Below, piece by piece: positions 19,488 through 23,411 of a stretch of DNA of 23,411 nt. The position numbers and the translations under genes were made by a program. The stretch is from Haplosporangium gracile. Lineage: Eukaryota; Mortierellomycota; Mortierellomycetes; Mortierellales; Mortierellaceae. The stretch spans positions 1-23,411 of the forward strand of contig JAAAUF010000017.1 of the NCBI GenBank assembly GCA_015499985.1. Reading direction: 5' to 3'. The notes under the pieces are model-generated. The model searched no databases. It saw nothing but the letters and a program-made list of their open reading frames with translations, and was not told the origin of the DNA. Within the stretch, counting starts at the first letter, position 1, and each line of letters begins with the position of its first letter.

Positions 19488-22400
19488 TTACAGCTTGGAA
19501 TAGCGAAGGAGATCGATGACGGGAACGGGAGCACGGCTGAGTTCGAGTCCTGCCTTGAAAGTGACGACATCTGTGATGAGCAGCGTTCCCTCCTTGAGTG
19601 CATTGACCTCTTCGGGAGCTGCCGCTGGCGGATCGTCCTTCTTCTCGCTCTTGTTCTCCTCCTTTTCTTCAAATGCCTTGACCTCAACTTTAGTGGGCTT
19701 GTTCAACCTCTGTGAACGAATATGGACAGAAACCTTCTTGACGCGTCCGGCACCGGGTAAGATCCACTCCGCAAAGAACCTCCTCGCATCCTCCAACGTG
19801 ACCTCCCTCATCACCTCAACCTCCTCGGGGATCTGCCAGAAATCATAAAATCCTGAAGTTATCTGTCCCCAGTACTTTGTCGTCTCCTCCCTCAACTTCA
19901 TATCCTTTCTCAGCTTCTTTTCAATCAATGACTGGACCTGTCGTTCGAAATCGGCGGGAGACATGGTTTTGAAAAGGAGAGTCTGGATCCGAGTGGTGAG
20001 GAAGGATTCGATTCGGGATTCGATGTAAACAGGATCGCGTTCGGACTGGACCAGGATCTTAATTCCGGTGAGCGGGCCAATGTTAAGGACGCCAGATTGG
20101 ACAATGTAGCCGAGTTGTTCGGTGGTTCGGAGTTGGTGGAAGCAGGGTTCTTGAATGATTTGGGCTAGGATTTGAGTCAAGGCTCTGGTCGTCTTGCGGT
20201 CTCTGGTAAAAGTAGTCGTTGGTGTATCCATATTCTGGTTTTTAGTGTTAGGACTGGGACTGGAAGCGAGGTGGGGAATATTTTCCATCTGGATAAAGTA
20301 CTCAATTCCAGAGTTGAGGTTGCTAGGATCGGGTAAATCCCTCTGATAGGCGGCTTGACAGCCCTCGGGGAGGAGTAAGGATCTCATGGCGGTCAATTCC
20401 GAAGGGATCAAAGGTCTAGTATGCGCACCAAGACCCTCCTCCACAATCTCGCTCACCCTCAGAGCTTGTTCACGATCCATATTTCCATGAACAAGACCCT
20501 CGACATGCAAACGGGCCAACATCTCAGGATAAAACAGTTGGATCTCCTCGGGAGTCGTAATAAATTCGAGTGCGTCAAGACGTTCCATAAATGTCCAAGT
20601 CTTTTCCTGATGGATCACCTGGACGTGGTAAGACGCGTGTTGGGACGGGTTGGCGAGGTAGGCGTTTCGATGAGTGCGCTCGATTTGATCTCTAATCCTT
20701 ACGAAGCGATCCGGTTCGACTTGGAGGTTGCGCATGGTACGGACGATTTTCGCGAGCAAGAGGTGGGCTTTATCGTTATACCCTTTGATCGAGAGTTGAA
20801 TTCCATTGATGGAGCACTCAAGAGAGTAGTTCAGCCCTGCCATCTGCGCGGCATAGGTTTCCTCGTTCAGGGCGTCCTTGACAAGGGCGACGTAGAGCAT
20901 CGATTTGACCAAGTTACTGGGGTTGGCCGTGGCCAGCGGGGCTGTGAATTTAAGCTGGATGTTCACCTTAGGGACCCAAAAGACATCATCCTTCTTGTGC
21001 CAGAGCCGGGTCAGGGGTGTGTGCTTGATCAAAGTCGGGTGTGTCAACGGCTCAGGAGTAGGGACCTTGTGAGTCTCAAAGTCCTTGGGCAAATATTCGT
21101 TCGGAAGCGGCATTTGCAACTCCGGATGCAATTCCAAACCCTTCTTCAAACGATCCAACAGAGCAGGGGAGACAGGGGCGACATGGTACTGAGTTCCGTA
21201 CCATCGCTCGATTTGAGTGAAAGCACCACCAGGGACGACGGCAAGATCCTGGGTGACGATACGGCCGACCCATTGATCGACTTGCAGCTCGTTGATGAAT
21301 TGTTGAAGGATTTGCGGTTCGTTGCCTCGGATGAGTTCAGAGCCGGAGAGGACCCATTCGGGAGCGTAACCCTTTTGCATGGCTTCTGCTCGGTCGACGA
21401 CATAGTCTGCAGGCTGCATCATTTCCTTAAATCGGAACGCCGTCGATGCCAACGAAGTCACCTATCAGAATATAGTAGTACCAACTCCTTAGAAAATAGC
21501 GGTAGGATAAATCAAGTGCTCCAACCGATCACAAAGAAACAAGCATAATGTCTTTACCTCGTCCCAGATATGAGGCACAACACTTTCCTGCTGAAGCAAC
21601 TTGACAAACTGGAAAATAATCTCAATAATCTCCTCACAATGAAGTAGCCCCTCCTTTGTCAAAGAGACCACGAACGATAAGAACTCGAACCCGACGCCGC
21701 CTCCAGGATTGGCTGCCGAGAACCCACTCGCCCACCCCTTGCGTTTCAACAGTGAAAGAATAGATCCGGTTCCTTCATGACCGACGACGTGGTTAATGTA
21801 GCGGGCTGGTTGAAGGGTGTAGTGGGGCGTAGTGTCAGAGAAAGGGAATTTAACTTCTAAGGTGCGGAGGTCTTTAACAGGCTTGACGTATGCCATTGAC
21901 TGTTGTTGAAGGGAGGAGAAACGGCAAATGTAAGCGCGTGCATTAATTTCGTCCGCAATGCGTTTTCAGAACGGTATTCAAGGTGCTTGTAGCTGCATAT
22001 GAGAAAGCAGCATGGTTACCAAGAGTTCTTTGGGTGTCAATGGAGGGCCGGGATAAGAGGGTGGAGCGATGCCGAGGTTCCTGATTGCCGAAAACTTTTC
22101 AACCGCCCATCCTATCAATTCATCCAATGACTCTATCAGTGTGAAGTACAAAGTGAGAAATCGTTTGAGTAAATAAACCCCCAACACGGTATGCACCACA
22201 ATACATAAACAGAGGTGAACAAAAGTTGAATCATAGCCCGCACCTCGACCGACGATGGCAAGTTTCATAATGCTGGAGGAGTAATACTTGTGGTAGAACT
22301 TGATCAATTCATCGCGGGTGTTGATCCCTTCCTCTGTAGGGAGATCCCTGAGTGTGATTAAGTTTCCGGTTCCAAAGTGCCAGAAGGGATGGCTGCGACC

Positions 22401-23179
22401 CGAGAGATGTTTACCCAACTGAAAGAGTCGACGGCCATCCATCTGTAAGTTCCGTTTGAACTCTGAGTCCACTGCACGGAGCTCGCGATCAGTGCAGCTC
22501 TCGTTGAACGCAGGCGAGATGAAAAACTGCGCGAATCTGTTTGAAAGGATGATATTGAGATAGCGGTTAAGAGGGAAGAAATATACATGAGAAAGTGGGA
22601 AACTGGAAAGACCACACTCTACGCAAATGGGTTTCTTTCTTTACCGGTCCAGGGCTTGCTCGAGATAAGCATGTCCGACCTCAAAGTGAAAGTTGGTGTG
22701 GTCAAGACTAGTAAAGGCGTTGGATTTTCCAGCATGCTGCGCCAAGAACTCCTTGTACTCGTTCTCGCGAGGGTATTTATCAGTTCCAAGGAACAACAGA
22801 TGCTCCAAATAATGCGCCAGCCCCTGCAGATTATCCTAAACGAAAGAGAATTTTTCAATAAAAAAAATGACGGACGGTCAGAGGAGCCTGGGTGCATACG
22901 ACAAAAAGCAACCAACAGTGCGATGGTGGCAATTAACGTGGATATATATACAGTGTCACTCACAGGATCACTGAGATGACCAACATGGACATCGAGGGCC
23001 GCGGCAGACTTGTCAGCTTTAGCGTCGTGGATTAAGAGGACCTCGAGGTCGTTGTTGAGACGGATAAGACGATAGCTTCTTTCATCGTTGGGTGAGGATT
23101 CAATGGGTTTTGTGAGCACGGCGTATGTTCCGTCGGAAGACATCTCGAAGCCGGCCGGGAGTGTTTTGTCAAAAGTCAT
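19488..23179 (-). CDS. STE23: Insulin-degrading enzyme/Ste23-type M16 metalloprotease
   Basis: Minus-strand exons 23179-22964, 22835-22645, 22536-22244, 22132-22020, 21899-21558 and 21461-19488 join to 1042 residues; all five introns are GT-AG of 96-128 nt. The inverted zinc motif HYLEH is at 80-84 (H80, H84 ligands, E83 catalytic) and the third ligand is most likely E161 in [19 protein letters not shown] (472-477) and [10 protein letters not shown] are further family landmarks. The length matches insulin-degrading enzyme (about 1000 residues, four M16 domains forming a closed chamber). It cuts small peptides; in yeast Ste23 helps mature a-factor. The last three residues are SKL, a canonical peroxisomal targeting signal. 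An in-frame ATG at 23296, with no stop between, would add 39 residues. Exon 2 alone carries the whole HxxEH site. A Lys/Glu/Pro-rich insertion precedes the last 50 residues. Confidence 0.95.
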
Positions 23180-23411
23180 CGTAGGAAATGAGGAGGCTAT
23201 GGGGGTGTTTAGTTGTAAATGAATGAGCGATGTTGTCGTTGTTGACGCGAGGAAAGTCAATTTGTCAGGACTGAGTTGGTTGGGCATTCGGTGCATGCAA
23301 GTTTTGCTTTTTTATTTGGGATGAGTGATAAAGACGAGAGTGTACCTGGGATATATGTGCGTGTTGGAAGAAGAGAAAGGAGAGTGGCGGTGGTTGAAGG
23401 AGAGGGGGGGG
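23180..23411. other. 5' flank of the Ste23-type protease gene
   Basis: This is the upstream region of the minus-strand protease. It includes the in-frame upstream ATGs at 23296 and 23287. On the minus strand the leader is A-rich (AAATAAAAAAGC) just before the upper ATG. Beyond 23360 the sequence is G-rich on the plus strand, that is C/T-rich on the coding strand. No other gene start is visible before the window ends. Confidence 0.45.

Noticed and set aside
20421..21548. A 375-codon open frame on the plus strand opposite the protease gene.
   Set aside because: It is an antisense shadow of the long protease exon; the minus-strand frame carries all the M16 family motifs.

Overview
This window looks like nuclear DNA from a filamentous fungus, most likely an early-diverging one of the Mortierella type. 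The grounds are inference: every recognisable gene has short GT-AG introns (about 90-280 nt, one of about 800), promoters are T/C-rich, the proteins carry long low-complexity Ser/Thr/Asp/Gln runs, and the gene set includes an RNF220-type RING ligase, which is otherwise best known from animals. No bacterial operon, CRISPR array, transposon or tRNA/rRNA gene was found.

Six protein genes can be rebuilt by joining exons; all reading frames close exactly across the junctions chosen. From left to right they are: (1) 969-2457, plus strand, four exons, a membrane di-iron hydroxylase/desaturase with three histidine boxes; (2) 2575-5440, minus strand, two exons, a large low-complexity protein with an MIT-like helical module; (3) 10505-12408, minus strand, three exons, an RNF220-like E3 ubiquitin ligase; (4) 12537-13937, minus strand, two exons, a secreted histidine phosphatase-fold protein whose catalytic motif is HHGDRVP rather than RHGxRxP; (5) 16610-19391, plus strand, three exons, a NIPA-type magnesium transporter; (6) 19488-23179 (possibly to 23296), minus strand, six exons, an insulin-degrading enzyme/Ste23-type M16 metalloprotease ending in SKL.

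Genes 1 and 2 converge with 117 bp between stops, and genes 5 and 6 converge with 96 bp between stops. Genes 4 and 3 lie head to tail on the minus strand with only 128 bp between them. Two long stretches hold no convincing gene: 5441-10504 (about 5 kb, rich in A/T homopolymers) and 13938-16609 (about 2.7 kb, with a possible lectin-like fragment and a T/C-rich leader before gene 5).

The six genes have unrelated housekeeping-type roles (lipid or isoprenoid oxidation, membrane remodelling, ubiquitination, secreted hydrolase, Mg2+ transport, peptide degradation) and I see no sign that they form one pathway. The points most worth a second look are the altered catalytic motif of the phosphatase, the possible double targeting of the Ste23 protease (in-frame upstream ATG plus C-terminal SKL), the back-to-back splice site inside the MIT-gene intron, the roughly 89-bp minisatellite inside the NIPA intron, and the fungal RNF220 relative.
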